Of a stretch of 64,000 nt of DNA, positions 7,861-17,141 are shown piece by piece. The stretch is from contig CADAKX010000009.1 in the NCBI GenBank assembly GCA_902788605.1, forward strand, positions 1 through 64,000, given 5' to 3'. A program made the translations under genes and the position numbers. The stretch is from an uncultured Prevotellaceae bacterium (GTDB lineage: Bacteria > Bacteroidota > Bacteroidia > Bacteroidales > Bacteroidaceae). How positions within the stretch are numbered: the stretch's first letter is position 1; each line of letters opens with the position of its first letter. The notes beneath the pieces were generated by a model, which was not told where the DNA came from, ran no database searches, and saw nothing but the letters and a program-made list of their open reading frames with translations.

Positions 7861-7930
7861 AACAATCATTGCAGATAACCCTGGGCACGCAGTTCAACAA
7901 TCATTGCAGGTAACCCTGGGCACGCAGTTC
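7861..7930. repeat. 35-bp tandem duplication of a gene end
   Basis: Two copies (7861-7895 and 7896-7930) differ at one base. The right copy contains the last codons and stop of the DUF3109 gene (ELRAQGYLQ). The left copy repeats them after the stop as untranslated sequence. Confidence 0.9.
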
Positions 7931-8542
7931 GCAGGCCATCTGGCAGAGTTCCTCGTACCAAGCCTCGCCGAAGCGACGCACCAGCGGCCCCTTCAGGAAC
8001 TGATACAGGGGCAGATGCAGTTGTTTACCTTTTTCGCGACCACAGCGACAAATATCCCAGCGATGATAGTTCAGAGCCACCGTCCCGTCAGAAAAGACTT
8101 TTTCGCGAATGGGATAGAGGGCGCAGCTGATGGGTTTGACAAACGATGTCTTTCCCGCACGACAGGCTTTTTCCAAAGCACAGAGGCAGCAGTTCTTGAC
8201 CACCGTAGAACCAGAATCGCCAGAGAGTGTCAGGTCGTCATAACAGGTAAACACGCAGTCCTTGCCTCCCACGATACTCGTCACCAGGTCGCCGTCGCGG
8301 TCTGTATAGGCCACGCCCTGACGGTCGATAACAGCCTGGGCCGAAGCGCTGAGGTCTTGCCACACGGCATCAACGCTGTTTTCTATCTCCATCACCTCAT
8401 CGAGGTTGACGGGAGCGCCGGCATCACCCTCTACACAGCAGATGCCGCGACACACTTCCAGGTCACAGCAGAACTCTTCTGTGAGGATGTCCGACGAGAT
8501 CAGCACATCGCCGACTTGCAAGATAGGAGGTAGTTTACTCAT
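7901..8542 (-). CDS. DUF3109 family protein (cysteine-rich, metal cluster likely)
   Basis: A 213-aa cytoplasmic protein. Conserved cysteines are spread along it: EFCCDLEVCRGICCVEGD near residues 24-41, then VFTCYDD, NCCLCALEKAC, ISCALYP and ICRCGREKG. The pattern is that of the DUF3109 family, related to YkgJ-type zinc or iron-sulphur binding proteins. The biochemical role is unknown. It sits between ung and dut in the same orientation, 45 bases after ung. A small hairpin (CTTACC/GGTAAG) lies in that gap. Confidence 0.8.
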   Translation of the reverse strand: MSKLPPILQVGDVLISSDILTEEFCCDLEVCRGICCVEGDAGAPVNLDEVMEIENSVDAVWQDLSASAQAVIDRQGVAYTDRDGDLVTSIVGGKDCVFTCYDDLTLSGDSGSTVVKNCCLCALEKACRAGKTSFVKPISCALYPIREKVFSDGTVALNYHRWDICRCGREKGKQLHLPLYQFLKGPLVRRFGEAWYEELCQMACELRAQGYLQ

Positions 8543-8587
8543 GTTTTTTTGCTTACCAATGGGTAAGTTCGATTTCGTTTTTCACGC

Positions 8588-9253
8588 CTACCAGTTGATA
8601 GGCTCGATTCCGTTTTGTTTCAGATATTCATTGCAGCACGAGAACTGATGCTGTCCAAACCAGCCACCGCGATTGGCAGACAGGGGCGAGGGGTGTACAG
8701 ACTCCAACACGAGGTTCTTCTGCTTGTCAATCATATAGGCCTTGGAACGGGCGAAGCCTCCCCAAAGCATATAGACCAGATGCTCGCGCTCGGTGGCCAG
8801 GGCCTTGATAGCTGCATCGGTGAAATTCTGCCAGCCCAGCGTGGCGTGACTATTGGCCTGATGGGCCCTAACGGTCAGCGTGGCGTTGAGCAGCAGCACA
8901 CCTTGCTCGGCCCAGCGAGTCAGGTCACCACTTGCGGGCATCGGCGTACCCAGGTCATCATGAATCTCTTTGAAGATATTCTGCAACGAGGGCGGAAACT
9001 GCACACCGTCCTGTACAGAGAAGCTCAACCCGTGGGCCTGTCCTGGCTCATGGTAGGGATCCTGACCGATAATCACCACCTTCACTTGGTCAAACGGACA
9101 TAGATTAAAGGCATTGAAGACGAGCTTGCCTGGCGGATAGCACGTACCTGCCATATACTCCTGTCTCACTTTCTCTGTGAGTCCAGCAAAATAAGGCTTC
9201 TCAAATTCGCCCTGCAGATGCTGCTTCCACGACGCTTCTATCTGAACATTCAT
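8588..9253 (-). CDS. ung: Uracil-DNA glycosylase
   Basis: A 221-aa family-1 uracil-DNA glycosylase, which removes uracil from DNA to start base-excision repair. Visible motifs are GQDPYHEPGQAHGLSFSV (catalytic Asp at about residue 65), LLLNATLTV and the DNA-intercalation loop HPSPLSANRGGWFG. Its length is normal. Its ATG overlaps the stop of the upstream HD gene (ATGA), so the two are coupled. dut, which limits uracil incorporation, lies two genes downstream in the same orientation. Confidence 0.95.
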   Translation of the reverse strand: MNVQIEASWKQHLQGEFEKPYFAGLTEKVRQEYMAGTCYPPGKLVFNAFNLCPFDQVKVVIIGQDPYHEPGQAHGLSFSVQDGVQFPPSLQNIFKEIHDDLGTPMPASGDLTRWAEQGVLLLNATLTVRAHQANSHATLGWQNFTDAAIKALATEREHLVYMLWGGFARSKAYMIDKQKNLVLESVHPSPLSANRGGWFGQHQFSCCNEYLKQNGIEPINW

Positions 9254-9858
9254 AACAACTGATAGATTTGGTCAATCATGACTTGCGGCAGCGCAAAACG
9301 AGGGTCGTCGCTATGGGCATTGATAGCTTCAAGGAAATGCGGAAGTTCGTCTTTATAGACCACCCTCATCCTACCATTCAGGCCATTTTCCTTCGAGCAA
9401 GAATAGGTGATATTTGCCAGACGATCGGCCAGTTTCAGAAAAGGTGCATAGGGGGTCTCGCGGATACCAGCATAGTAGCGGTCGTTGGCTCTTTCAGCAC
9501 GCGTGCGTCCCTTCTCGTTCGTCAGCGCATAGACCATCTCGGCAGCCATATACGCTTGGTCGTCACTCATAAAAAGACGGGCACCTTTTGTCACGTCATT
9601 ATAGGTCATGCGTGCATCTTCGATGCTGTCGTGATAGAACGCACCAAAGAACAGCGGCAGGACATCACCCTCCTGTTGGCAGACCAGGTGTCCGTATTTG
9701 AACACCAAGTCTGCCACCATGTCAAGGTGATAGCTATAGGGATGGTTCATGTCATAACGCTGGTTCACGCTATCGTGCAGCATATGAGCATGCTCCTTAA
9801 TCTCTTCAATCTTGTATTGACACTTGTCTATACAAGCCTGAAACTCTTGTTGTGTCAT
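9250..9858 (-). CDS. HD-domain phosphohydrolase
   Basis: A 202-aa soluble protein with an HD-type metal site: HPYSYHLDMV, then GAFYHDSIEDAR (the HD pair), then FLKLADRLANI (final Asp). The spacing resembles the small RelA/SpoT-like hydrolase group, which can act on nucleotides or (p)ppGpp-like compounds, but no synthetase or regulatory domain is present. Its start overlaps the gpmI stop by one base (TAATG), and its stop overlaps ung by four bases. The substrate is not known. Confidence 0.8.
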   Translation of the reverse strand: MTQQEFQACIDKCQYKIEEIKEHAHMLHDSVNQRYDMNHPYSYHLDMVADLVFKYGHLVCQQEGDVLPLFFGAFYHDSIEDARMTYNDVTKGARLFMSDDQAYMAAEMVYALTNEKGRTRAERANDRYYAGIRETPYAPFLKLADRLANITYSCSKENGLNGRMRVVYKDELPHFLEAINAHSDDPRFALPQVMIDQIYQLL

Positions 9859-11378
9859 TAGTCACAAATCAGGTTCTCGCCCGTCATATCCTTAGGCTGC
9901 TCCAGTCCCATGATGTGCAGGATAGAGGGAGCAACGTCAGCCAGACGTCCGTCCTTCACAGTAGCCGAATTGTTGTTGGTTACATAGATGAAGGGAACGG
10001 GGTTCAGAGAGTGAGCGGTATTGGGAGTGCCGTCGGCGTTGATAGCGTTATCGGCATTTCCGTGGTCGGCAATGATGATAGCCTCGTAATCGTTGGCCTT
10101 AGCAGCCTCGATAACATCCTTCACACAGTTGTCAACAGCCCATACAGCCTTGGCAATAGCGTTGTAAACGCCTGTGTGGCCAACCATATCGCCATTAGCG
10201 AAGTTAACAACGATAAAGTCGTACTTAGACTCGTTGATAGCAGCCACCAGCTTATCCTTTACCTCATAGGCACTCATCTCGGGCTTCAGATCGTAGGTAG
10301 CCACCTTGGGAGAAGGCACCAGGATACGGTCCTCACCCTCGTAGGGCTGCTCGCGACCACCATTGAAGAAGAAGGTTACGTGAGCGTACTTCTCTGTCTC
10401 AGCGGTGTGCAACTGCTTCTTGCCCTGCTGTGAGAGATACTCGCCCAGAGTGTTCTCAACATTCTCTTTGGGGAAGAGGATGTTTACGCCTGTGAAGCTG
10501 GCATCGTATGGAGTCATGCAATAGTACTGCAGACCAGGAACGGTCTTCATGCCCTGCTCAGGCATATCCTGCTGGGTCAGTACGATGGTGAGCTCCTTGG
10601 CACGGTCGTTACGGAAGTTGATAAAGATAACCACATCGCCCTCCTCGATGCAACCGTTGACATTGCTGTTGTGGATAGGCTTGATGAATTCGTCGGTCAC
10701 ACCTTCAGCATAGCTCTCCTCTACGGCCTTAACCATATCAGTAGCCTGCTTACCTGTGCCGTTCACGATGAGGTCGTAGCCTTCCTTTACACGTTCCCAA
10801 CGCTTATCGCGGTCCATCGCGTAGAAACGACCTACTATAGAAGCGATAGCTGCATCGTTGTCGGCACAGACCTTGGTCACCTGCTCGATGAAGCCCTTAC
10901 CACTCTTGGGGTCGGTGTCACGGCCATCCATGAAGCAGTGAACGAATGTCTGGTTCTTCAGACCATAGTGCTTGCCTACCTCAATCAGTTTGAAGAGGTG
11001 GTCGAGGCTTGAGTGAACGCCACCGTCAGAGCAAAGACCCATCAGGTGCAGTTTCTTGTTATTCTCCTTAGCGTAGGAATAAGCGGCCTTCACCTGAGGA
11101 TTCTCTACAATAGAACCGTCCTTGCAGGCGCGGTTAATCTTCACGAGGTCCTGATAAACAATACGTCCGGCACCAATATTGAGGTGTCCTACCTCTGAGT
11201 TACCCATCTGACCGTCGGGCAAACCAACATCCTCACCAGAAGCCTGCAACTGAGAGTGAGCTGATGTAGCTGTCAACAAATCGAGATAAGGTGTGGGCGT
11301 ATTAAAAATCACGTCGCCCTTGCCATGCTTACCGATTCCCCATCCATCGAGAATCATCAAAAGTGCTTTCTTTGCCAT
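9858..11378 (-). CDS. gpmI: 2,3-bisphosphoglycerate-independent phosphoglycerate mutase
   Basis: A 506-aa enzyme interconverting 3- and 2-phosphoglycerate in glycolysis, of the usual length for the family. Metal and catalytic motifs are present: MILDGWG (Asp), [17 protein letters not shown] (catalytic Ser at about 61), [26 protein letters not shown] and IADHGNAD. It is the first gene of the minus-strand string gpmI-HD-ung-DUF3109-dut-TPR-DUF4292-envC and has its own -7 box 44 bases upstream. Confidence 0.96.
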   Translation of the reverse strand: MAKKALLMILDGWGIGKHGKGDVIFNTPTPYLDLLTATSAHSQLQASGEDVGLPDGQMGNSEVGHLNIGAGRIVYQDLVKINRACKDGSIVENPQVKAAYSYAKENNKKLHLMGLCSDGGVHSSLDHLFKLIEVGKHYGLKNQTFVHCFMDGRDTDPKSGKGFIEQVTKVCADNDAAIASIVGRFYAMDRDKRWERVKEGYDLIVNGTGKQATDMVKAVEESYAEGVTDEFIKPIHNSNVNGCIEEGDVVIFINFRNDRAKELTIVLTQQDMPEQGMKTVPGLQYYCMTPYDASFTGVNILFPKENVENTLGEYLSQQGKKQLHTAETEKYAHVTFFFNGGREQPYEGEDRILVPSPKVATYDLKPEMSAYEVKDKLVAAINESKYDFIVVNFANGDMVGHTGVYNAIAKAVWAVDNCVKDVIEAAKANDYEAIIIADHGNADNAINADGTPNTAHSLNPVPFIYVTNNNSATVKDGRLADVAPSILHIMGLEQPKDMTGENLICD

Positions 11379-11421
11379 AATATTTCGTATAAAATAAATG
11401 TGTAACTCTGCTTTTAGGGTG

Positions 11422-11429
11422 CAAAGTTA
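11422..11429 (-). promoter_or_regulatory. -7 box of gpmI
   Basis: TAACTTTG followed by CACCC on the minus strand, 44 bases before the gpmI ATG. Confidence 0.7.
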
Positions 11430-11485
11430 CACATTTTTAGGGAGTTAACAGGACTTTGTCGAGTTAAAGGGAGTTAAAAACACAC

Positions 11486-12139
11486 TTACTTCATATCAAA
11501 GCCCATGCGCAGACCATCATAGCTCTTTGAGAGTTCGCCTACGGTCTGCAGCGTCTGGTTGCCACTCAAGGCTGACATCGTCTGAAGCAGCGTCAGGAGC
11601 TTCTTCGACTCGAACAGCAGGCCGATACCATCTGAGTTGCGCTTGGCATAGCAGTTCACATTGAGCAATAGGCCCTGCATGGTAATCTTACTGTTGGCAG
11701 CATCAAAGGTGTACTTGCCACTCCAGCTCTTACCTGCAATCTTTGCTGAGAAGGTACCGTCCTGATTGAAGGTCACCTGGGTATTGCTGGCGTTGATACC
11801 AACCTTCTGATAGGTGGGCTGCAACTTCGTCTTAATCTGCGAAGCGACCACTTCACCACCTGCCTGTGCCAACAACTTCTCGCTGGTAAAAGCGCATCCA
11901 GGACGAGTGTAGCTCCAGGTACCAATGAGTGCCTGCTGTGTCACCTTGGCGTTGCCACCCAGTACACTTGCCAGGATATTGCCAACGGCGGCACCTGTAT
12001 TGGTTGCACCATTAGCGTTTTGTCCACCAGTCAACACGTCGGTCAGCACAGCATTACCAATAGAATCCAGATTACTGTTTGTACCACAGCCACACACCAT
12101 CAGTGCAGCCATTGACATTGAGATAAAAATCTTCTTCAT
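11486..12139 (-). CDS. DUF4923 (lipocalin-like) lipoprotein
   Basis: A 217-aa protein counted from ATG 12139, which gives a clean lipoprotein signal (MKKIFISMSMAALMVCGCG). The frame is open further upstream, but that part lies across the promoter box at 12195-12202 and has no export signal. The mature protein contains ALIGTWSYTRPGCAFTSE and NQDGTFSAKIAGKSWSG, the beta-barrel pattern of DUF4923/lipocalin-like Bacteroidota proteins. It is probably an outer-membrane or periplasmic lipoprotein. Its ligand and role are unknown. It is a single-gene unit. Confidence 0.75.
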   Translation of the reverse strand: MKKIFISMSMAALMVCGCGTNSNLDSIGNAVLTDVLTGGQNANGATNTGAAVGNILASVLGGNAKVTQQALIGTWSYTRPGCAFTSEKLLAQAGGEVVASQIKTKLQPTYQKVGINASNTQVTFNQDGTFSAKIAGKSWSGKYTFDAANSKITMQGLLLNVNCYAKRNSDGIGLLFESKKLLTLLQTMSALSGNQTLQTVGELSKSYDGLRMGFDMK

Positions 12140-12194
12140 TGCTTCTTGTTTTGATTTAGTTATTATTAATTTGTCTTTAGTCGCTATCATGTCG

Positions 12195-12202
12195 CAAAGG
12201 TA
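12195..12202 (-). promoter_or_regulatory. -7 box of the DUF4923 gene
   Basis: TACCTTTG followed by CGAC on the minus strand, 55 bases before the chosen ATG. It supports the shorter start. Confidence 0.65.
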
Positions 12203-12352
12203 CATAAAAAAACGATGAAACGGCAAACTTATTGTGCATTCATGAGACAAATAACAAATTATTTGAAACCTAAGAACGAAGAACATCCCCTTTTTTTTGC
12301 TTTGAAACAAAAATCTGATACAACAAAGAATGGCCGTTTAAGTTTTTTTCTA

Positions 12353-12360
12353 TAATTTTG
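12353..12360 (+). promoter_or_regulatory. -7 box of the ECF sigma factor gene
   Basis: TAATTTTG followed by CACCC, 34 bases before the ATG at 12395. Confidence 0.7.
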
Positions 12361-12394
12361 CACCCACAAACAGAATGCAGACCTAAAAGTGTAA

Positions 12395-12895
12395 ATGCAG
12401 AACAGTGAGATCATAGAAATCTATTATCGCAACCATCAGGAAGAACTGCTAACCTTCGTCAGTTCACGTCTTGACAACCGCGAGTTGGCTGAAGACATCG
12501 TTCAGGATGTGTTCGTCAAACTGTTGTGCACCCCCCAACCCATCATGGAATGCACACTGGCGGCATTGGCCATCACCATTGCACGCAACTTGATTAACGA
12601 CTACTACCGTCGTCGCAACTGCCGCATTCTCTACACCCAGCAGTTGAATCCCAACCCTATCACAGGCGAGAGGGAGTCGGAATCCGTGCTGTCCATCCGT
12701 GAGATAACTGAATTCCTGGAGCGTGGACTGGCCCGCGTAGCAGAGCCTTGCCGCGACATCTATCGTCTGCATATCTACGAAGGGATGAAGGTAAGCGACA
12801 TTGCCCACCATCTGAACACCGATTACAAGTCTACCGAATATCGTTTAGGTATTGCCCGCAAAGAGGTGAGGAAATACCTCAGACGCATCTCTTAG
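12395..12895 (+). CDS. ECF-type RNA polymerase sigma factor
   Basis: A 166-aa sigma-70 family protein with only regions 2 and 4. Region 2 shows RELAEDIVQDVFVKLL (about 30-45) and ITIARNLINDYYRRR (core binding and -10 recognition). Region 4 shows RLHIYEGMKVSDIAHHLN with the helix-turn-helix (about 130-160). Bacteroidota ECF factors usually sit beside a FecR-type anti-sigma factor and a SusC gene. None is present here, so its inducing signal and target are unknown. It is convergent with rnhB, with 31 bases between them. Confidence 0.88.
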   Translation: MQNSEIIEIYYRNHQEELLTFVSSRLDNRELAEDIVQDVFVKLLCTPQPIMECTLAALAITIARNLINDYYRRRNCRILYTQQLNPNPITGERESESVLSIREITEFLERGLARVAEPCRDIYRLHIYEGMKVSDIAHHLNTDYKSTEYRLGIARKEVRKYLRRIS

Positions 12896-12896
12896 T

Positions 12897-12936
12897 TTAA
12901 TCCGCAAAATTCCAGTTAATCCGCACTTAATCTGCA
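12897..12936. repeat. Three 10-bp repeats between the sigma factor and rnhB
   Basis: TTAATCCGCA at 12897 and 12916 and TTAATCTGCA at 12927. The last includes the rnhB stop codon. This is a short A/T-rich convergent gap without a convincing hairpin. Confidence 0.5.
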
Positions 12937-13553
12937 AATTCGAGCGACAGCTGTCCATCGCCCAACAGGTTGTATGACATTCTGTGATAAGGCGTCGTGC
13001 CGTACTGGCGAATAGCTTCGCGATGTTTTTTCGTGGGATAGCCTTTGTTGGAACGCCAGTCATACTGCGGGAACTCTTCTGCCAACTGGTTCATATAGTC
13101 ATCACGATAGGTCTTGGCTAATATCGAGGCGGCAGCGATACTCAAGTACTTCCCATCGCCTTTCACGATGGTCGTATGAGGCAGCTGCTGTCCATCGGCA
13201 GGCTCTTTATAGGGTTTAAAACGGTTACCATCAACGATAATAGCCTGCGGACGCACCTTCAACTGATCGAGCGCACGATGCATGGCCAGTATCGAAGCAT
13301 TCAGGATGTTTATCTTGTCTATCTCCTCAGGGGTCACGATACCTACAGCCCACGCCACAGCATCACGCTCAATCATCTCGCGCAACTGATAGCGCTTCTT
13401 CTCTGTCAACTGCTTCGAGTCGTTCAGCAGTTCGTTTTCATAGCCTGCAGGAAGAATCACGGCAGCAGCATACACGCTACCTGCCAAGCAGCCACGGCCA
13501 GCCTCATCGCAGCCAGCCTCAATCAGCCCATCATAGTAATGATTTATCAGCAT
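12927..13553 (-). CDS. rnhB: Ribonuclease HII
   Basis: A 208-aa enzyme that cuts RNA in RNA-DNA hybrids and at single ribonucleotides in DNA. The acidic signature [11 protein letters not shown] (residues 15-25) and IIVDGNRF are present, and [17 protein letters not shown] is the expected conserved helix. Length is normal. It starts five bases after the stop of sufS and is probably co-transcribed with it. Confidence 0.94.
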   Translation of the reverse strand: MLINHYYDGLIEAGCDEAGRGCLAGSVYAAAVILPAGYENELLNDSKQLTEKKRYQLREMIERDAVAWAVGIVTPEEIDKINILNASILAMHRALDQLKVRPQAIIVDGNRFKPYKEPADGQQLPHTTIVKGDGKYLSIAAASILAKTYRDDYMNQLAEEFPQYDWRSNKGYPTKKHREAIRQYGTTPYHRMSYNLLGDGQLSLEFAD

Positions 13554-13558
13554 CGCCT

Positions 13559-14773
13559 TTAAAACATCTTAGACACACGAAGGATGCCGGCCACGAGGGC
13601 ATCAACCTCTTCCTTAGTATTATACATCGCAAACGAAGCACGCACGGTACCTGCGATTCCCAAGCGGTCCATCAGGGGCTGGGCACAGTGGTGACCTGTG
13701 CGGACAGCGATACCAAGTCTGTCAAGCAACGTACCCAAGTCCAAATGATGAATATCTCCCACAAGGAAGCTGACGACAGCATCCTTATGCGGAGCCTCAC
13801 CAAAGAAGCGTATGCCAGGAATGGTACGCATCTGCTCCATGCAATAGCGCGTCAGTTCTTTCTCATGCACCTCAATATTTTCGAGGCCTACTGTCTGCAT
13901 ATACTTAATGGCAGTAGCCAGCCCATGGGTAGCTACATAGTCGGGCGTGCCAGCCTCAAACTTAAACGGCAGGCGCTCGAAGGTGGTTTTCTCCCAGGTC
14001 ACCTTGTCAATCATCTCACCACCACCCTGATACGGAGGCAGTTTCTCGAGCCACTCTTCCTTGCCATAGAGCACGCCGATACCTGTAGGGCCGTACATCT
14101 TATGACCACTAAGCGCCAGGAAGTCACAGTCCATATCCTGCACATCTATCTTCATGTGGGGCGCACTCTGAGCAGCATCAACCAACACAGGGATACCCCG
14201 CTCATGGGCCTTACGGATAATGTCCTTCACAGGGTTGATCGTACCCAGCACATTACTCACATGGGCCACACTCACCAACTTCGTCCTTTCTGTCAAGTAA
14301 GCATCGATATCATCGATGCACAGCAGTCCCTCATCAGTAATCGGCAGGTGCTTCACCACGATGCCCTTACGCTGCGCCTGCAATTGCCATGAAACAATGT
14401 TAGAGTGATGCTCCATTTCAGTTACCAGCACCTCGTCGCCAGCTTTCATCTGACTCTCACAGTACGAACTTGCAACCAGATTGATGGCCTCTGTCGTACC
14501 ACGGGTAAAGACAATCTCCTCAATCTTTCTGGCATTAATAAAGGCACGAACGGTCTCGCGCGCTGCCTCATGCAGGTCGGTAGCCTGCTGACTGAGGTAG
14601 TGGACGCCACGATGCACGTTGGCATTCACATTCAGGTACTCCTCGCGCATGGCATCCAGCACGCAAAGGGGCTTTTGTGTGGTGGCGGCATTGTCCAGAT
14701 AAACCAATGGACGCTTGTATACTTCCCGCTGCAGAATGGGGAAGTCTTCTCGTATTTTTTGTACGTCGAACAT
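13559..14773 (-). CDS. sufS: SufS-type cysteine desulfurase
   Basis: A 404-aa PLP enzyme that takes sulphur from cysteine for SUF iron-sulphur cluster assembly. ATG 14773 ([14 protein letters not shown]) is chosen. The frame continues 17 codons upstream but runs into the promoter box at 14795-14802. Group-II features are present: [46 protein letters not shown], the PLP lysine in [10 protein letters not shown] and the persulfide cysteine in RTGHHCAQP. sufC-sufD lie about 1 kb to the right, separated by a plus-strand gene, so sufS has its own transcription unit with rnhB. Confidence 0.95.
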   Translation of the reverse strand: MFDVQKIREDFPILQREVYKRPLVYLDNAATTQKPLCVLDAMREEYLNVNANVHRGVHYLSQQATDLHEAARETVRAFINARKIEEIVFTRGTTEAINLVASSYCESQMKAGDEVLVTEMEHHSNIVSWQLQAQRKGIVVKHLPITDEGLLCIDDIDAYLTERTKLVSVAHVSNVLGTINPVKDIIRKAHERGIPVLVDAAQSAPHMKIDVQDMDCDFLALSGHKMYGPTGIGVLYGKEEWLEKLPPYQGGGEMIDKVTWEKTTFERLPFKFEAGTPDYVATHGLATAIKYMQTVGLENIEVHEKELTRYCMEQMRTIPGIRFFGEAPHKDAVVSFLVGDIHHLDLGTLLDRLGIAVRTGHHCAQPLMDRLGIAGTVRASFAMYNTKEEVDALVAGILRVSKMF

Positions 14774-14794
14774 ATCTTTCTTGTAAATTGTGTG

Positions 14795-14802
14795 CAAAGA
14801 TA
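14795..14802 (-). promoter_or_regulatory. -7 box of sufS
   Basis: TATCTTTG followed by CACAC on the minus strand, 22 bases before the chosen sufS ATG. Confidence 0.7.
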
Positions 14803-14846
14803 GAAAATTATTCTCAATTTTCAATTGTCATTTCATAATTATTTTC

Positions 14847-14854
14847 TATCTTTG
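14847..14854 (+). promoter_or_regulatory. -7 box of the secreted protein at 14890
   Basis: TATCTTTG followed by CACCC, 36 bases before the ATG. It is divergent from the sufS promoter 45 bases away. Confidence 0.7.
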
Positions 14855-14889
14855 CACCCAGAGACTAAACACTTAAAACATAATAGCGT

Positions 14890-15645
14890 ATGAAACAGTT
14901 AGTACTTGCAATGATTATGGCAACAGCTGTCAGTACAACAGCTTTTGCACAAAACAGAGTAAAGAACGTTTATGCCAGTTCTTCAAAACTGGACATTGAG
15001 ATGCTGCAGAGCGAACAGCCCATCCAGCTGAACCGTTATTTCTTTGCGGGTTACAACACCCTCTGTCTGCCCATGTCAGTATCGGCAGAGCAACTGGGCG
15101 ACATTAAGCTGGAGCGCTTTGAGGGCATCAAGCAGGAAGGCAACATCCTCAATCTCTATTTCGTAGAGTGCACCAGCGACGGTATCCAGGCTGGCGTGCC
15201 TTATCTGGTTAATTCTCCCAAGAGCCAGTATCTGCGCGTCAAGAACAGCGACGCCATGACCATTGACAACCAGTTGAAGACGGTTCGCATGAGCGATAAC
15301 AACGGTAACACCGTGAGCTTCGGCAGTGGATGGGAGACCATCGAGAAGGTAGGACGCTATGGTATTCCTGCCCAGCAGAACGTTACTCCTTTGGAGGCTA
15401 TACTGGTAAGAACCAACGCCGACAAGAAGTTCCTGCCCACTCGTTGCGGCTTCACATGGGACAAGCAGAGTGCTTCTGCCAAGGAATTGCGCATCGTGCA
15501 CCTCACTGCATCAGAGGCAACAGCTATCAACAACATCAACCTGCAGAAGGAGTCTGACAAGGGCATCTACGACCTCAGTGGTCGCAAGGTGAACAAGACT
15601 GCCAAGGGCCTTCATATCCAGGATGGCAAGAAAGTGGTGAAATAA
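14890..15645 (+). CDS. Secreted protein with a short sorting-like C-terminus
   Basis: A 251-aa protein with a clear signal peptide (1-20, cleaved after FAQ). The body is beta-rich: YFFAGYNTLCLPMSV, GVPYLVNSP and FGSGWETIE resemble the repeated 'leave chaos/clean numbers' segments of Prevotella surface proteins. The end (GIYDLSGRKVNKTAKG, then IQDGKKVVK) is the short form of the sorting-like C-terminus found in many Prevotella secreted proteins. No catalytic motif is visible. It stands alone between sufS and sufD on the opposite strand. Its function is unknown. Confidence 0.7.
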   Translation: MKQLVLAMIMATAVSTTAFAQNRVKNVYASSSKLDIEMLQSEQPIQLNRYFFAGYNTLCLPMSVSAEQLGDIKLERFEGIKQEGNILNLYFVECTSDGIQAGVPYLVNSPKSQYLRVKNSDAMTIDNQLKTVRMSDNNGNTVSFGSGWETIEKVGRYGIPAQQNVTPLEAILVRTNADKKFLPTRCGFTWDKQSASAKELRIVHLTASEATAINNINLQKESDKGIYDLSGRKVNKTAKGLHIQDGKKVVK

Positions 15646-15670
15646 GGTCAGACCATCTCGCAATAAGCAA

Positions 15671-15780
15671 AACGACGTATCTCTATAAGAGAAACAACGT
15701 ATTACTATAAGAGAAACAACGTATTACTATAAGAGAAACGGCGTCTCACTATCAGTGAAACGCCGTTTCTCTATATCTTC
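15671..15780. repeat. 22-bp tandem array (five units, each two 11-mers)
   Basis: Five units of exactly 22 bp start at 15671, 15693, 15715, 15737 and 15759. Units 2 and 3 are identical. Unit 1 differs at a few positions. Units 4 and 5 diverge so that together they form a long hairpin. Each unit splits into an AACAACGTATT-like and an ACTATAAGAGA-like 11-mer. Confidence 0.9.
15732..15772. terminator. Hairpin between convergent genes (possible bidirectional terminator)
   Basis: AGAGAAACGGCGT (15732-15744) pairs with ACGCCGTTTCTCT (15760-15772). An inner TCACT/AGTGA stem leaves a 3-base loop. It lies between the convergent gene ends at 15645 and 15786. Neither side has a strong T-run, so terminator function is inferred from position and stability. 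Confidence 0.55.
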
Positions 15781-15785
15781 AATCT

Positions 15786-17141
15786 CTACTTACACAACTT
15801 GCAACCAGAGCATTTGTTCAGCTCGCCACGGAAGCGCTTCTCTACCAAGTAGTGCAGACGGTCGCGCAGGGGTTCCAACTGCATCTTGTCAATCACCTCA
15901 TTGATAAAGGCGTTCTGCAGCAGTACCTTAGCCTCCTTCAGCGAAATTCCTCGCTGACGCATATAGAACAGCGCCGCATCGTTCAGCTGTCCAACGGTCG
16001 AACCATGAGCACACTTCACGTCGTCAGCATAGATCTCGAGCATCGGCTGGGTGTACATACGTGCTTCTTTGGTGGCCGTCAAATTTTGATTGGTCATCTG
16101 CGAGGTGGTTTTCTGAGCACCATGCTCAACCAGCACACGACCGGCAAAAGCACCTGTAGCCTTCTCGTCAAGCACATATTTGTAGAGTTCCTGCGAGTTG
16201 CAGTGGGGCACTTTGTGTACTATCAGTGTGTTGTTATCCACATGCTGCTGCTTGTCGGCAATCACACATCCATAGCATTGGCACTCGGCACCTTCGCCAC
16301 TAAAGGTAAGGTCGAGTTTGTTGCGGGTGATACCATTGTGCAAGGTAATCACATTATGGTTTACACGACTATTGGCCTGCTGGTCAATATATACGTTGCT
16401 CACGCGTACATTCTTATGATGCGTCTCCTCCATGCAATAGAGGTCAAGTGATGCATTCTCGCCTACGTAAGCCTCGATAACCTGTGTAGCCAGGAAGTTA
16501 CGATCGTCGGCAGCGTGGTCGCAGAACAGCATTTTGATTTCTGCTCCCTGTTCCACAACAATCAGCACGCGACGGTTGACCATCAGGTCAGGCACCACAC
16601 GCTGAGCGTTCTTAGGTGTAGCCTTCAGGATGTTAATCACCTGTATGGCACGATCCACCTGGACTTTCTTGGGCACATAAACCAACAGTCCGTCCTGTGC
16701 GAGCATGGTATTAAGAGCCGTAACGGCATCCTCACCAGTCTTAGCCAGCTTGGTGTAGTACTTGCTCACCAACTCAGGATAATCGCGCATAGAGCCGATA
16801 ATAACACCTTCAGGCAAGTGTCCCTTCGACTTATCATCGTGGTAGAACATATCATTTACCACGAAGTACAGGCTGGTGCTCAAGTTAGGCACGTCGCAAT
16901 GGAAAGCCTCATAGGGATCAACGGGTATCTGCAAGCGATTCAGGTTCACACCATAGTCAGGCTCAAATAGCTTCTGCATATCGATGTATTTGTATCTTTC
17001 CACCTTTTTAGATGGGAAGCCCTGGGCCTTGAAGTCCTCAAAGGCCTGGTCGCGCACCACGTTCATCGACTCTGGGGCATGCGAGAAGATTATCTCGCGC
17101 GCCTGCTGATAGAGGTCAATATATTGTTGTTCGCTATTCAT
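15786..17141 (-). CDS. sufD: Fe-S cluster assembly scaffold subunit SufD
   Basis: A 451-aa protein of the SufB/SufD family and a partner of SufB and SufC in the SUF scaffold. The C-terminal half has the conserved repeats QTTSQMTNQNLTATKEARMY, DVKCAHGSTVGQLN and FYMRQRGISLKEA. The last residues, CSGCKLCK, give an extra cysteine cluster at the very end. It overlaps the sufC stop by one base (TAATG) and ends the sufC-sufD unit. Confidence 0.94.
   Translation of the reverse strand: MNSEQQYIDLYQQAREIIFSHAPESMNVVRDQAFEDFKAQGFPSKKVERYKYIDMQKLFEPDYGVNLNRLQIPVDPYEAFHCDVPNLSTSLYFVVNDMFYHDDKSKGHLPEGVIIGSMRDYPELVSKYYTKLAKTGEDAVTALNTMLAQDGLLVYVPKKVQVDRAIQVINILKATPKNAQRVVPDLMVNRRVLIVVEQGAEIKMLFCDHAADDRNFLATQVIEAYVGENASLDLYCMEETHHKNVRVSNVYIDQQANSRVNHNVITLHNGITRNKLDLTFSGEGAECQCYGCVIADKQQHVDNNTLIVHKVPHCNSQELYKYVLDEKATGAFAGRVLVEHGAQKTTSQMTNQNLTATKEARMYTQPMLEIYADDVKCAHGSTVGQLNDAALFYMRQRGISLKEAKVLLQNAFINEVIDKMQLEPLRDRLHYLVEKRFRGELNKCSGCKLCK

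Noticed and set aside
15671..15780. Possible CRISPR array
   Set aside because: Units are contiguous 22-mers without unique spacers, and no cas genes are present.
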